A stretch of 64,000 bases of DNA from CAJBVG01 sp943371235 (lineage in GTDB: Bacteria; Bacteroidota; Bacteroidia; Sphingobacteriales; Sphingobacteriaceae). The stretch lies in the NCBI GenBank assembly GCA_943371235.1, contig CALRTZ010000008.1, positions 1-64,000 on the forward strand. Direction: 5' to 3'. The position numbers were made by a program, and so were the translations under genes. The notes below the pieces were generated by a model. The model saw only the letters and a program-made list of their open reading frames with translations, was not told where the DNA came from and ran no database searches. Of the stretch, positions 42,137 to 51,603 are shown piece by piece (the stretch's first letter is position 1; the number at the start of each line of letters is the position of its first letter).

Positions 42137-43983
42137 ACATTTTCTTCGAAAGAAAGTTAGTTATACAAGGTTTAATTGTTCTGGTTGCAATTATTTTATT
42201 AACTCGTTTATTTTATATCCAAGTAATTGATGATAGTTACTTCTTATCAGCAAACAATAACGTATTAAGAAAAATAAACATTTACCCTGCTCGTGGTATT
42301 ATTTACGATCGCAAGGGTCACATATTAGTTCAAAACGAACCGGTATATGATTTGATGGTAGTACCCAAACAAACCAAAGAATTAGATACCATCAATTTTT
42401 GTAAACTCATTGGAATTACCAAAGAGCAATTCATCGAAAAAATAAAAAAAGCGAGGAAATATTCTCCGTTTAAAGCATCTATTTTTGAGAAACAATTATC
42501 GGCAAGAGTATACGCTTCATTTCAAGAACAGTTGTATGAATTCCCTGGTTTCTTCGTTCAAAATAGAACGGTTAGAAAATATCCGGATTCGCTGGCAGCC
42601 CATGTGTTAGGATATATTGGAGAGGTCGACGATCGAATTATTGCCAAAACAAATAACTATTATCAAATAGGTGATTACATAGGGATTAGTGGAATTGAAA
42701 GTGCGTATGAAGATGTATTACGCGGGCAACGAGGTACAAAAGTGATCATGGTAGATGTGCTCAACCGTGAGCAAGGTTCGTATGAAAATGGAGCTTATGA
42801 TACAATTGCTGTTGCTGGTGAAAAATTAATTTCTTCATTGGATTTTGATATTCAAAAATTGGGTGAACAGTTAATGAAAAATAAAAAAGGAAGTATTGTT
42901 GCCATTGAACCAAGTACCGGCGAAATCCTTTGTTTCATTAGTTCCCCAGGCTACGACCCTAATTTATTAGTAGGTAGAGAACGAGGAAATAATTACATAA
43001 AATTATTAAGAGATACTCAGAAGCCTTTGTTTATGCGACCTCTCATGGCACAATATCCACCGGGCTCCATTTTCAAAGCAGTTGAAGCATTAATTGCTCA
43101 ACAAGAAAGTTTAATTTTTCCGGAAACACGTTTTCCTTGTGGTGGTGGTTATTCAATTGGCAGCAGAACAGTAAAATGCATGCACGTGCATTCGCCCTTA
43201 GATTTAAGAGAGAGTATTGCACAATCCTGTAATGCTTATTACTGCTGGACTTTTAAAAAATTAATAGACCAAGGAAATTACGAAACAGTAGAAAAGAATT
43301 TTTTGAAGTGGCGAGAGTATGTAAACAAATTCGGAATTGGTAAAAAAACAGGAATCGATTTGCCTAATGAACTCAGTGGTTTGCTACCCACCGTTGCCTT
43401 CTACGACAAATATTACGGATCTGGCAGATGGAAATCATCTACGATAATTTCCTTAGCCATTGGCCAAGGAGAACTTGGTGTTACACCCTTACAAATGGCA
43501 AATGTTACCGCCGCCATAGCCAATAAAGGTTGGTATTACAACCCACATTTAGTAAAGGCAATTGGCGATAAAAATTATCAACGCAAAGAATTTACCACCA
43601 AAAATTATGTAGGCATCGATTCCAATTATTTTAATATTGTAATTGATGGTATGCAAGATGTAGTGGAACGTGGAACCGCAACCTATGCAAAAATTAATGG
43701 CATTACGATGTGTGGTAAAACAGGTACCGCACAAAATCCTCATGGAAAAGATCACTCCGTATTTTTTGCGTTTGCACCAAGAGAGAATCCGAAAATTGCC
43801 ATTGCAGTGGTGGTAGAAAATGCTGGCTTTGGTTCTATTTGGGCCGCGCCTATTGCAAGTATATTAGTAGAGAAGTATTTAAAAGATACGGTTTCAAAAC
43901 CTAAATATTACATAGACAGATTGTTGAATGCAGATTTAATACATCCGCCTGTTGTAAAAGCAGAGGAAAAGAAAAAAAATTAA
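42133..43983 (+). CDS. mrdA: Penicillin-binding protein 2
   Basis: A 616-residue class B transpeptidase for cell elongation. One membrane segment (about 10-28) is followed by the pedestal domain and the catalytic domain with Ser312-x-x-Lys315 (PPGSIFKAVEA), Ser365-x-Asn367 (QSCNAYYCW) and Lys529-Thr-Gly (GKTGTAQNP). Length is normal. It works with RodA, whose gene starts 1 bp after the stop. Confidence 0.95.
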   Translation: MNIFFERKLVIQGLIVLVAIILLTRLFYIQVIDDSYFLSANNNVLRKINIYPARGIIYDRKGHILVQNEPVYDLMVVPKQTKELDTINFCKLIGITKEQFIEKIKKARKYSPFKASIFEKQLSARVYASFQEQLYEFPGFFVQNRTVRKYPDSLAAHVLGYIGEVDDRIIAKTNNYYQIGDYIGISGIESAYEDVLRGQRGTKVIMVDVLNREQGSYENGAYDTIAVAGEKLISSLDFDIQKLGEQLMKNKKGSIVAIEPSTGEILCFISSPGYDPNLLVGRERGNNYIKLLRDTQKPLFMRPLMAQYPPGSIFKAVEALIAQQESLIFPETRFPCGGGYSIGSRTVKCMHVHSPLDLRESIAQSCNAYYCWTFKKLIDQGNYETVEKNFLKWREYVNKFGIGKKTGIDLPNELSGLLPTVAFYDKYYGSGRWKSSTIISLAIGQGELGVTPLQMANVTAAIANKGWYYNPHLVKAIGDKNYQRKEFTTKNYVGIDSNYFNIVIDGMQDVVERGTATYAKINGITMCGKTGTAQNPHGKDHSVFFAFAPRENPKIAIAVVVENAGFGSIWAAPIASILVEKYLKDTVSKPKYYIDRLLNADLIHPPVVKAEEKKKN

Positions 43984-43984
43984 C

Positions 43985-45253
43985 ATGAGTGAACTAAGAC
44001 AAAATAAGTTTTGGAAAAACATAGATAGTGTTACTATTCTATTATACCTCGCGTTGGTTATAATAGGCTGGCTTAGCATTTACTCGGCGGTGTATGATGA
44101 AAACCATAGTTCTATTTTCGACATCGAACGAAATTATGGTAAACAATTAATATGGATAGTATCTGCTTTTTTCATTGCCTTTATGATTGTGATGATAGAG
44201 TCGAAATTCTACTCCGTTTTTTCGTATGGAATTTATGCAGTAACCCTTGCGCTCTTAGTTTCCGTATTGTTTTTTGGCAAGTATGTAAACGGCTCACGTT
44301 CTTGGTTTGAAATAGGATCGTTTAGGCTACAACCTGCCGAGTTTGCTAAGTTTGCAACGGCTTTAGTAATTGCAAAATACATAAGTACTACCAATAAAAA
44401 ACTAAGCGATTTAAAAACTATTATAGCAAGTTTAGGTCTCTTAATACTACCCATGGCCCTTATTTTATTACAAGGTGATGTGGGCTCTGCCGTTACTTAT
44501 GTTGCATTTATTTTTGTGTTGTACCGCGAAGGATTAACTGGTTACATATTAGTAATAGGTGTATTATTAGCACTCATTTTTATTTTAGCACTGCTCTTCC
44601 CTCCTTTGTTTATTTACATCGGCATCGGGTTAGTGGGAGTTGGGATGTTATATTATTTCAGAAAAAAACGCCAATCAATTTTAATCATAATTGCAGCAGT
44701 AATCCTTTCTGTTGGAACTGTAGCAGGTTTCGATTATGTATTTAACAATGTATTAAAAACACATCACCGCGATCGTTTAAATAATTTAGTAGGTAAAGAA
44801 ATAGATTTAAAAGGAGCTGGCTATAATGTAAACCAAAGTAAAATTGCCATTGGTTCAGGAGGTGTAGTTGGCAAAGGCTTTTTAAACGGAACACAAACTA
44901 AATACGATTTCGTTCCGGAACAAAGTACCGACTTTATTTTCTGTACAGTTGGCGAAGAATTTGGTTTCGTAGGAAGCATTGTATTAATCGGATTATTTAC
45001 CGCATTACTTTTGCGAATAATTTTTATTGCCGAAAGGCAACGCTCTGCATTCAGTAGAATTTATGGGTATGGTGTAGCCAGTATTTTGTTTATGCACCTC
45101 ACCATTAACATCGGCATGACCATTGGATTGGTTCCTGTAATTGGCATTCCGCTACCCTTCGTAAGCTACGGAGGTTCTTCACTTTGGAGTTTTACCATTC
45201 TATTATTTATTCTGATAAAATTGGATTCGAACAGACAGAATATAATTAGATAG
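43985..45253 (+). CDS. rodA: Rod-shape SEDS glycosyltransferase RodA
   Basis: A 422-residue SEDS-family peptidoglycan polymerase with about ten membrane segments. GSRSWFEIGSFRLQPAEFAKF, KSKIAIGSGG-like QSKIAIGSGGVVGKGFLNGTQTKYDFVPEQSTDFIFCTVGEE and GLVPVIGIPLPFVSYGGSSL are diagnostic. It acts with PBP2 in the inner membrane. It ends the mre operon. Its TAG stop is the first triplet of an octamer array that folds with an inverted array downstream. Confidence 0.95.
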   Translation: MSELRQNKFWKNIDSVTILLYLALVIIGWLSIYSAVYDENHSSIFDIERNYGKQLIWIVSAFFIAFMIVMIESKFYSVFSYGIYAVTLALLVSVLFFGKYVNGSRSWFEIGSFRLQPAEFAKFATALVIAKYISTTNKKLSDLKTIIASLGLLILPMALILLQGDVGSAVTYVAFIFVLYREGLTGYILVIGVLLALIFILALLFPPLFIYIGIGLVGVGMLYYFRKKRQSILIIIAAVILSVGTVAGFDYVFNNVLKTHHRDRLNNLVGKEIDLKGAGYNVNQSKIAIGSGGVVGKGFLNGTQTKYDFVPEQSTDFIFCTVGEEFGFVGSIVLIGLFTALLLRIIFIAERQRSAFSRIYGYGVASILFMHLTINIGMTIGLVPVIGIPLPFVSYGGSSLWSFTILLFILIKLDSNRQNIIR

Positions 45254-45290
45254 TGTGCTAGTATGCTAATGTGATAGTGTGCTAATAAGA
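45251..45290. repeat. Octamer array after rodA, TAGTGTGC family (5 units)
   Basis: Units TAGTGTGC, TAGTATGC, TAATGTGA, TAGTGTGC, TAATAAGA. It starts exactly at the rodA stop codon. It is inverted relative to 45312-45351, from which 21 bp separate it, so the pair can form a long hairpin and may end the mre transcript. Confidence 0.9.
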
Positions 45291-45294
45291 CTAT

Positions 45295-45347
45295 CTAACC
45301 TACTCGCACCAATTAGCACACTAGCATACTATCACACTAGCACACTA
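45295..45347. repeat. 53-bp dispersed repeat, copy 1
   Basis: This segment matches 46824-46876 without gaps at 49 of 53 positions. It includes the octamers ATTAGCAC, ACTAGCAT, ACTATCAC and ACTAGCAC and a unique lead-in CTAACCTACT. Two copies 1.5 kb apart indicate recent copying of an array plus its flank. Confidence 0.85.
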
Positions 45348-45351
45348 ACAA
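45312..45351. repeat. Octamer array, ACTAGCAC family (5 units, inverted partner)
   Basis: Units ATTAGCAC, ACTAGCAT, ACTATCAC, ACTAGCAC, ACTAACAA, complementary in type to the array that begins at the rodA stop. The following gap to 45460 has no further feature I can support. Confidence 0.88.
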
Positions 45352-45460
45352 TTCTTGTCATTTTTTTGTAAAATACTGCTGCTATTCATGAGTGATTCCT
45401 AGACGATTACCTTATTACTGAAATTTTTCTTGCATTTGTTTTTGCATTAAAAATTGATTC

Positions 45461-45970
45461 ATGAAATTCGCTTTACTTATATTTTTACTAACCACATTCA
45501 TAAGCCTCCAAACATTTTCACAAAATAAATCATATAAAATCCGCAAGAACATTATTTTTCTAGAAATTGGCGGATTAGGTGGGTATGGGTCTTTAAATTA
45601 CGAAAAAGTTATACTGCATAAAAATCAATTAATGTCGACAATAAAAGTTGGAGTCAGTACTTATCGTGTTGTTGATTTTACCAATAAATTTAATCCTGAT
45701 ATAATTTTACCAATTACATTTAATGCCTTATACGGGTACAATCATAAGATTGAAATAGGAATAGGGAATACTTTTTCAACTATTGTACGTGCAAGTTTAC
45801 CCGACATGAAACCATCACGAATAGTAGATTTCAATACAATATTTTCTTTTGGATATCGATTTCAAAAAAATACTGGAGGAGTAGTATATCGTTGCGCATA
45901 TACACCAATTTTAGAGTTTAATGAGTATTTAAGGCATTGGCTTGGAATTTCTTTTGGGTACTCCTTTTAA
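45461..45970 (+). CDS. Small outer-membrane protein, unknown function
   Basis: A 169-residue exported protein with a signal peptide (residues 1-21, ending LQTFSQ). The mature part is short and beta-rich (IIFLEIGGLGGYGSLNYEKV, LMSTIKVGVSTYRVVD, TIFSFGYRFQKN) and ends WLGISFGYSF, consistent with an eight-stranded barrel. No family is recognised. A GDPD lipoprotein gene follows in the same direction after 12 bp and is likely co-transcribed. Confidence 0.7.
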   Translation: MKFALLIFLLTTFISLQTFSQNKSYKIRKNIIFLEIGGLGGYGSLNYEKVILHKNQLMSTIKVGVSTYRVVDFTNKFNPDIILPITFNALYGYNHKIEIGIGNTFSTIVRASLPDMKPSRIVDFNTIFSFGYRFQKNTGGVVYRCAYTPILEFNEYLRHWLGISFGYSF

Positions 45971-45982
45971 ATAAAAAATAAG

Positions 45983-46801
45983 ATGAGAAAATTATTTTTA
46001 GTTTATTTTTTAATTGTGATAACAGTAGCATGTAAAAAAGAAGAATTCAATATTATAAATCTTAATGAGAATAGAATAACTGTTTTAGGTCATGGTGGTA
46101 TGGGCATTGCAAGCACCTACCCGATGAATAGTTTTGAGTCTATTGCATACTCTTTGAATTTAGGCGCAGACGGTACCGAAATAGATATTGAAATGACAAA
46201 GGATAGTGTTTTGGTAGCATTTCATGATTATGAACTTTCAGATAAAACTAATCTGTCTGGAAACATCTATAACAAAACCTGGAATGAGATAAGCAATGCT
46301 ATTTATAAAGATCCAATTTATACCGGTTATAAAATTATCAATTTAGAAACGTTGTTTTCGAACATAGGTGATAATCGTAAAAAAATATTTGCATTAGATT
46401 GTAAAAATTTCAATCCAGATACCTCCATAAATTATCGATTAACTTATTGCAATGCAATTCTAAAAATAATTGATACATACAATATCCAAAACAATGTATT
46501 CTTAGAATTAAAACGAGAAGACATGATAATGACAATGAAAATGCTAAGACCCGAACTAAAAATATTTGTTTATTCTGATTTTTATAATGGGCTTCGTATC
46601 GCAAAAAAGCAGCAACTTCAAGGTATTGTGGTATCTCTTGATAAGATTACGAAAGAACAAATCACAGAGGCACATGAAAGCGGATTTATGGTTACCGTCT
46701 ACAATGTTCATTCTAATAAAAAAAACATTGAAGCAATAAATAAAAATGCTGATATTATTGAATCAGATAATTTAAAACACTTATTAAAAATCTTAAAATA
46801 A
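45983..46801 (+). CDS. Glycerophosphodiester phosphodiesterase lipoprotein
   Basis: A 272-residue lipoprotein. The signal peptide ends with the lipobox ITVAC, lipidated at Cys17. The GDPD domain shows His37 (GHGGMG), Glu66 and Asp68 (TEIDIEM) and His81 (FHDYEL), the general acid-base and metal residues of the family. The usual HRG is replaced by HGG here. It would hydrolyse glycerophosphodiesters in the periplasm, at the inner or outer membrane. It is shorter than E. coli GlpQ. Confidence 0.88.
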   Translation: MRKLFLVYFLIVITVACKKEEFNIINLNENRITVLGHGGMGIASTYPMNSFESIAYSLNLGADGTEIDIEMTKDSVLVAFHDYELSDKTNLSGNIYNKTWNEISNAIYKDPIYTGYKIINLETLFSNIGDNRKKIFALDCKNFNPDTSINYRLTYCNAILKIIDTYNIQNNVFLELKREDMIMTMKMLRPELKIFVYSDFYNGLRIAKKQQLQGIVVSLDKITKEQITEAHESGFMVTVYNVHSNKKNIEAINKNADIIESDNLKHLLKILK

Positions 46802-46819
46802 ACTTATGTGCTCATAAGT
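46802..46819 (+). terminator. Small hairpin after the GDPD gene
   Basis: ACTTATG and CATAAGT form a 7-bp stem around TGCT, directly after the TAA stop. There is no T tract, so terminator function is weakly supported. Confidence 0.35.
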
Positions 46820-46823
46820 CAAA

Positions 46824-46876
46824 CTAACCTACTAGCACCCATTAGCACACCAGCATACTAACACACTAGCACACTA
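46824..46876. repeat. 53-bp dispersed repeat, copy 2, with octamer array at the leuS end
   Basis: The second copy of the 45295-45347 repeat (49 of 53 identical). The octamers ACTAGCAC, ATTAGCAC, ACCAGCAT, ACTAACAC and ACTAGCAC run into the leuS gene. The leuS stop (46868-46866) and its last codons, for Val and Cys, are encoded by the repeat. Confidence 0.88.
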
Positions 46877-49610
46877 TATTAACGATCTTTCCTTTTACAA
46901 AAATAAACTTCCTCAACTCTTTACCCTCCATTTGCTTTTGTACATCGGCATTGGCTAATACGAGTTCTTTTGCATCGGCTTCAGAAATATCTATTGGCAT
47001 CAAAATATTCAATTTCGTTTTTCCGTTAAAAGAAACAGGATAAGCAAATTCAGATTCAACTAAATACTCTTCTTTAAAAATTGGATATTGTGCAAATGTA
47101 ATCGAATCTGTTTCGCCTAATAATTTCCAACACTCTTCGGTAATGTGTGGTGCGTATGGCGATAATACAATGGTAAGCTCTCTTAAGATTTCTCGCTTAT
47201 TACATTTCAAATCCGTCAGTTCATTTACACAAATCATAAAACTACTTACTGATGTGTTGAATGAAAATCGTTCTACATCTTCTTCTACTTTCTTTATAAT
47301 TTTATGTAATGCTTTGTATTCTTCTTTTGTTGGCTGTTCATCACTAACCACAAATTCAAAAGCATCGTTATGAAATAATTTCCAATACTTACGCAAGAAC
47401 TTAAATACCCCTTCAATACCGTTGGTATTCCATGGTTTGCTTTGTTCCAATGGGCCCAAAAACATTTCGTACATACGCAAGGTATCGGCTCCGTAACGCT
47501 CTATAATATCATCAGGATTTACGACGTTGAATTTCGACTTCGACATTTTTTCGACTTCGGAACCACATAGGTATTTCCCTTCCGATAAAATAAATTCAGC
47601 ATTTGCATATTCAGGATTCGAAATTTTAAATTTCTCTAAATCCAATACGTCATTTGTTACAATATTTACATCAACATGTAATGCTGTAGTTTGATGTTCT
47701 TTTCTTAAATCGTACGAAACAAATTTATTGGTACCATTAACTCTGTACACAAAATTCGATCGCCCTTGTATCATCCCCTGATTAATCAACTTCTTGAAAG
47801 GTTCTTCAAAAGAAATGTATCCTTTATCTTTCAAAAATTTATTCCAAAACCTAGAATACAATAAATGCCCCGTTGCATGCTCCGAACCTCCAATGTATAA
47901 ATCTACTTGGTTCCAATATTCCAATGCTTCCTTACTCGCAAATGCATTCGTATTTTTCGGATCCATGTAACGCAAGAAATACCAAGATGATCCTGCCCAA
48001 CCTGGCATAGTAGTTAATTCGTATTCGTACTGGTTTTCATATTTCCAATCCGCTGCTCTAGCCAATGGTGGTTCACCAGTTTCGGTTGGTAAAAATTTAT
48101 CAACTGCTGGCAAACCTAATGGTAAATTAGCATCATCCACTAAATAAGGCATACCATTTTTATAATATACCGGAATGGGTTCGCCCCAATAACGTTGGCG
48201 ACCAAATACTGCATCGCGCAAACGATAATTTATTTTTCCTTTTCCTAAATTCCTTTTCTCAATTTCTTCAATCATTTTTTGCATGGCTTCTTTTACATCC
48301 AAGCCATTTAAAAAATCAGAATTAATTACATTTCCTTCTTTTGCATCGTATGCTTCTATACTGATGTCGCCACCTTCTACTACTTGCTTAATTGGCAAGT
48401 TGAAATGTTTAGCAAAAGCATAATCGCGTGTATCGTGTGCTGGCACTGCCATTACCGCACCCGTTCCATAACTTGCCAAAACATAATCGCCAATCCACAC
48501 CGGAATATTTTCGTTGTTAAATGGATGTTTTACATAAGCGCCCGTAAATACACCCGAAATGGTTTTTACATCACTCATACGGTCGCGTTCCGTTTTTATG
48601 GCAGATGCTTTCTTATAGGCCTCTACTGCCTCTTTGCAATCGGTAGTGGTAATTTGATTCACTAATTCATGCTCGGGTGCAAGTACCAAAAAGGAAACTC
48701 CAAAAACAGTATCGGGACGAGTGGTAAACACTTCGATATTTTCAAATCTCAAACTCGATCCCTTACTCTTCCCTATCCAATTACGTTGCATCTCTTTCAC
48801 TGCATCTGGCCAATCTATCGTATCCAATCCTTTAAGTAGTCGTTCTGCATAAGCGGTTATGCGCATCGACCATTGGCGCATTAACTTTTGCTCCACAGGG
48901 TAACCTCCGCGTTCAGAAAATCCATCTTTCACCTCATCATTCGCCAACACTGTTCCCAAGGCCGGGCACCAATTCACCCAACTATCGGCTAAATAAGCCA
49001 ATCGGTAATTCAATAATATATTTTGCTGTTTCTCTTCCGAAAAACCTATCCATTCCTCAGAAGTAAAAATCTCTTGCTCGTGCTGATTGGCATTTACTTT
49101 CGCATTCCCAACTTTCTCAAACACCGATATGAGCGTACTAATGTCTTCCGCCTTATCTGCATCATTATTATACCAAGAATTAAATAACTCTTTAAAAATC
49201 CACTGTGTCCATTTGTAATAGGCCGGATCGCTGGTCATTACTTCTCTATCCCAATCGTATGAAAAACCAATTCTATCCAATTGTATGCGGTAACGAGCCA
49301 CATTATCTGCAGTAGTAATAGCCGGGTGCTGACCTGTTTGTATAGCATATTGTTCCGCAGGCAAGCCGAAGGAATCGTAGCCCATTGGATGCAATACATT
49401 AAAACCTTTCAATCTTTTATACCTAGAAAAAATGTCGGTAGCAATGTATCCGAGCGGGTGACCAACGTGTAATCCAGCACCAGAAGGGTACGGAAACATG
49501 TCTAACACATAATATTTAGGCTTTTCTGAATTGTTTTCAGCCTTAAATACCTTTTTTTCAGCCCAATAACGCTGCCAATCTTGTTCGATCTTTCTAAATT
49601 GATAATCCAT
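46866..49610 (-). CDS. leuS: Leucyl-tRNA synthetase
   Basis: A 914-residue class Ia synthetase. The HIGH motif is HVGH (48-51) in AGLHVGHPLGY, and KMSKS is near 688. The editing domain lies between. A lineage-type insertion of about 70 residues (HQTTALHVDVNIVTNDVL and following) precedes KMSKS. The last two residues (VC) and the TAG stop are encoded by the octamer repeat, suggesting that the original end of the gene was overwritten. It is divergent from ftsX. Confidence 0.96.
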   Translation of the reverse strand: MDYQFRKIEQDWQRYWAEKKVFKAENNSEKPKYYVLDMFPYPSGAGLHVGHPLGYIATDIFSRYKRLKGFNVLHPMGYDSFGLPAEQYAIQTGQHPAITTADNVARYRIQLDRIGFSYDWDREVMTSDPAYYKWTQWIFKELFNSWYNNDADKAEDISTLISVFEKVGNAKVNANQHEQEIFTSEEWIGFSEEKQQNILLNYRLAYLADSWVNWCPALGTVLANDEVKDGFSERGGYPVEQKLMRQWSMRITAYAERLLKGLDTIDWPDAVKEMQRNWIGKSKGSSLRFENIEVFTTRPDTVFGVSFLVLAPEHELVNQITTTDCKEAVEAYKKASAIKTERDRMSDVKTISGVFTGAYVKHPFNNENIPVWIGDYVLASYGTGAVMAVPAHDTRDYAFAKHFNLPIKQVVEGGDISIEAYDAKEGNVINSDFLNGLDVKEAMQKMIEEIEKRNLGKGKINYRLRDAVFGRQRYWGEPIPVYYKNGMPYLVDDANLPLGLPAVDKFLPTETGEPPLARAADWKYENQYEYELTTMPGWAGSSWYFLRYMDPKNTNAFASKEALEYWNQVDLYIGGSEHATGHLLYSRFWNKFLKDKGYISFEEPFKKLINQGMIQGRSNFVYRVNGTNKFVSYDLRKEHQTTALHVDVNIVTNDVLDLEKFKISNPEYANAEFILSEGKYLCGSEVEKMSKSKFNVVNPDDIIERYGADTLRMYEMFLGPLEQSKPWNTNGIEGVFKFLRKYWKLFHNDAFEFVVSDEQPTKEEYKALHKIIKKVEEDVERFSFNTSVSSFMICVNELTDLKCNKREILRELTIVLSPYAPHITEECWKLLGETDSITFAQYPIFKEEYLVESEFAYPVSFNGKTKLNILMPIDISEADAKELVLANADVQKQMEGKELRKFIFVKGKIVNIVC

Positions 49611-49618
49611 ATGCTTTA

Positions 49619-49652
49619 ATTGCCTGCGAATTTATTAAATTTTTTATCTTCG
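49619..49652 (+). promoter_or_regulatory. Promoter candidate for ftsX operon
   Basis: ATTG (49619-49622), 22 bp, then TATCTTCG (49645-49652), which fits TAnnTTTG at all but one base. The leader to the ftsX ATG would be about 10 bp. Confidence 0.4.
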
Positions 49653-49669
49653 CACGTTAGCGAATTGAT

Positions 49670-50551
49670 ATGAGTCAGAATTCTGAACAAGCTCCTAAAA
49701 AAGGAATTAAAACATTTTACATCTCTACCATCTTCAGCATTTCCTTGGTTTTGTTGATGGTTGGGCTATTAGGGCTTATCGTTTTACACGGTAAAAACCT
49801 AAGTAATTTCGTCAAAGAAAATATTGTTTTAAATATAATTCTGGATGAAGAAGCCCGTGATGCCGATATTTTCAAGCTCCAAAAGGAAATTGAGAAGAAC
49901 GATGCCATTAAATCTACCGAATACATTAGTAAAGAATTGGCTGCTCGTAACCTTTCTAAAGATTTAGGAGAAGATTTTGTAAAGTTTCTAGGCTATAATC
50001 CACTTTCTGCCTCAATAGATGTGTATTTGAAAGCAGATTTTGCCACCAAAACAGAAATAAAAAAATTCAGCAATAAATTAAAAAGTAAAGAATTTGTAAA
50101 AGAAGTGGTTTACCAAGAATCCTTAGTAGATTTAGTAAATCAAAACCTTCGCTCTATAAGTATCATTATTATTGTGTTTGGAGCAACCTTGCTTTTAATA
50201 GCAGTAGCACTTATAAATAATACCATACGTTTAGCCATGTATTCTCAACGTTTCATCATCAGAAGCATGCAATTAGTTGGTGCCACACGCGGATTTATAC
50301 GTAAACCTTTCATCATCACCGGAATTTTACACGGATTATTAGGTGCATTAATTGCGATCTCTTTGCTTATAGCAGCCTTATTTTTAGCACGTAACGAAGT
50401 CCCCGACTTAATAATTTTACAAGATTTCACCGAATTTGCCATTCTTTTTGTTGGCATCATTTCTATGGGGATACTTATTTCATTCTTAAGCACGTTTTTT
50501 GCAGTAAATAAATACTTAAACCAACATATCGACGATTTATATAGAAAATAA
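49670..50551 (+). CDS. ftsX: Cell-division protein FtsX
   Basis: A 293-residue permease-like protein with four membrane segments (about 16-40, 162-184, 215-242 and 255-280) and a large extracytoplasmic loop between the first two. The segment SQRFIIRSMQLVGATRGFIRKPF before TM3 is characteristic. FtsX transmits the FtsE ATPase signal to cell-wall hydrolases. No ftsE is adjacent, the usual Bacteroidota arrangement. It heads the operon ftsX-DUF3098-uppP-truB-ribF. Confidence 0.93.
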   Translation: MSQNSEQAPKKGIKTFYISTIFSISLVLLMVGLLGLIVLHGKNLSNFVKENIVLNIILDEEARDADIFKLQKEIEKNDAIKSTEYISKELAARNLSKDLGEDFVKFLGYNPLSASIDVYLKADFATKTEIKKFSNKLKSKEFVKEVVYQESLVDLVNQNLRSISIIIIVFGATLLLIAVALINNTIRLAMYSQRFIIRSMQLVGATRGFIRKPFIITGILHGLLGALIAISLLIAALFLARNEVPDLIILQDFTEFAILFVGIISMGILISFLSTFFAVNKYLNQHIDDLYRK

Positions 50552-50552
50552 T

Positions 50553-50792
50553 ATGAGCAAGAAAGAAACAAAAAAAGAAGAAAACGTAACTGCTAAAAAA
50601 GTAGACTTCGTTTTTTCAAAAGATAATTACAAATGGTTGTTTATTGGAATGGCCACTATTGTATTAGGTTTTATATTGATGTCGGGAACTGAAGACATTC
50701 TTGATTTTCGTAAAATTACCTTAGCTCCAATTGTAGTATTAGCTGGTTTTGGGATTGTAACTTTTGCCATTCTTAAAAAACCTAGAGATTAA
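50553..50792 (+). CDS. DUF3098 small membrane protein
   Basis: A 79-residue protein with a lysine/glutamate-rich N terminus and two membrane segments (about 28-45 and 56-74). FSKDNYKWLFIG, VLGFILMSG and ITLAPIVVLAGF are the DUF3098 signature. Function is unknown. It is wedged between ftsX (1-bp gap) and uppP (one-base overlap, TAATG), which suggests a role in envelope growth. Confidence 0.88.
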   Translation: MSKKETKKEENVTAKKVDFVFSKDNYKWLFIGMATIVLGFILMSGTEDILDFRKITLAPIVVLAGFGIVTFAILKKPRD

Positions 50793-51586
50793 TGACCGTT
50801 TTTCAAGCCATCATTATTGCCATTGTAGAAGGCATTTCAGAGTTTTTACCTGTTTCTTCTACCGGGCACATGATTATAACTACTTCTATTATGGGAATCA
50901 GCCATGCTGAATTCACCAAATTATTTACCATTGCCATTCAATTTGGAACCATACTCTCTGTACTGGTTTTGTATTGGAAAAAGTTTTTTCAAAGTATTAA
51001 TTTCTACTTAAAATTGTTTGTAGGATTTATTCCTGCAGCCGTTTTTGGGATTTTGCTTTCAGATTGGATTGATTCATTATTAGAAAATGTAATCGTAGTT
51101 GCCATTATGCTATTGTTAGGTGGTATTGTTTTTATACTGATTGATAAATGGCTTAGCAAATCAGAACAGAAGGAAGAAGAAAATTTAAGTTTTCCGAAAG
51201 TATTTAAAATCGGATTGTTTCAATGTATCGCAATGATTCCGGGGGTTTCTAGATCTGCTGCCACCATTATTGGCGGGGTAACACAAGGTCTCAGTAAAAA
51301 ACAAGCGGCAGAATTTTCTTTTTTCTTAGCAGTACCAACCATGTTTGCAGCTACTTGTAAAAAGATGCTCGACTATTATCAATCTGGAATTAGTTTTGGA
51401 GCAGAAGAATGGAAACTATTAGCCATCGGAAATTTAGTAGGATTTATTGTGGCAATTATTGCTATTAAATCCTTCATCAATTTTATTACAAAAAACGGAT
51501 TCAAAGTATTCGGATATTATAGAATTATTGTAGGTGCAACCATTATTATCCTTTACTTTATGGGCATCGAACTTACCATCATTTAA
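50792..51586 (+). CDS. uppP: Undecaprenyl-diphosphatase
   Basis: A 264-residue membrane enzyme that recycles the lipid carrier of cell-wall synthesis. Conserved acid and phosphate residues lie in EGISEFLPVSSTGHM (13-27) and GVSRSAATIIGG near 150-160. About eight membrane segments. It starts inside the stop of the DUF3098 gene (TAATG). Confidence 0.95.
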   Translation: MTVFQAIIIAIVEGISEFLPVSSTGHMIITTSIMGISHAEFTKLFTIAIQFGTILSVLVLYWKKFFQSINFYLKLFVGFIPAAVFGILLSDWIDSLLENVIVVAIMLLLGGIVFILIDKWLSKSEQKEEENLSFPKVFKIGLFQCIAMIPGVSRSAATIIGGVTQGLSKKQAAEFSFFLAVPTMFAATCKKMLDYYQSGISFGAEEWKLLAIGNLVGFIVAIIAIKSFINFITKNGFKVFGYYRIIVGATIIILYFMGIELTII

Positions 51587-51603
51587 AATTAATTGCCAAC
51601 AAC

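Noticed and set aside
45251..45351. CRISPR-like array
   Set aside because: Units are 8 bp with no spacers, no 25-40-bp direct repeats and no cas genes nearby.
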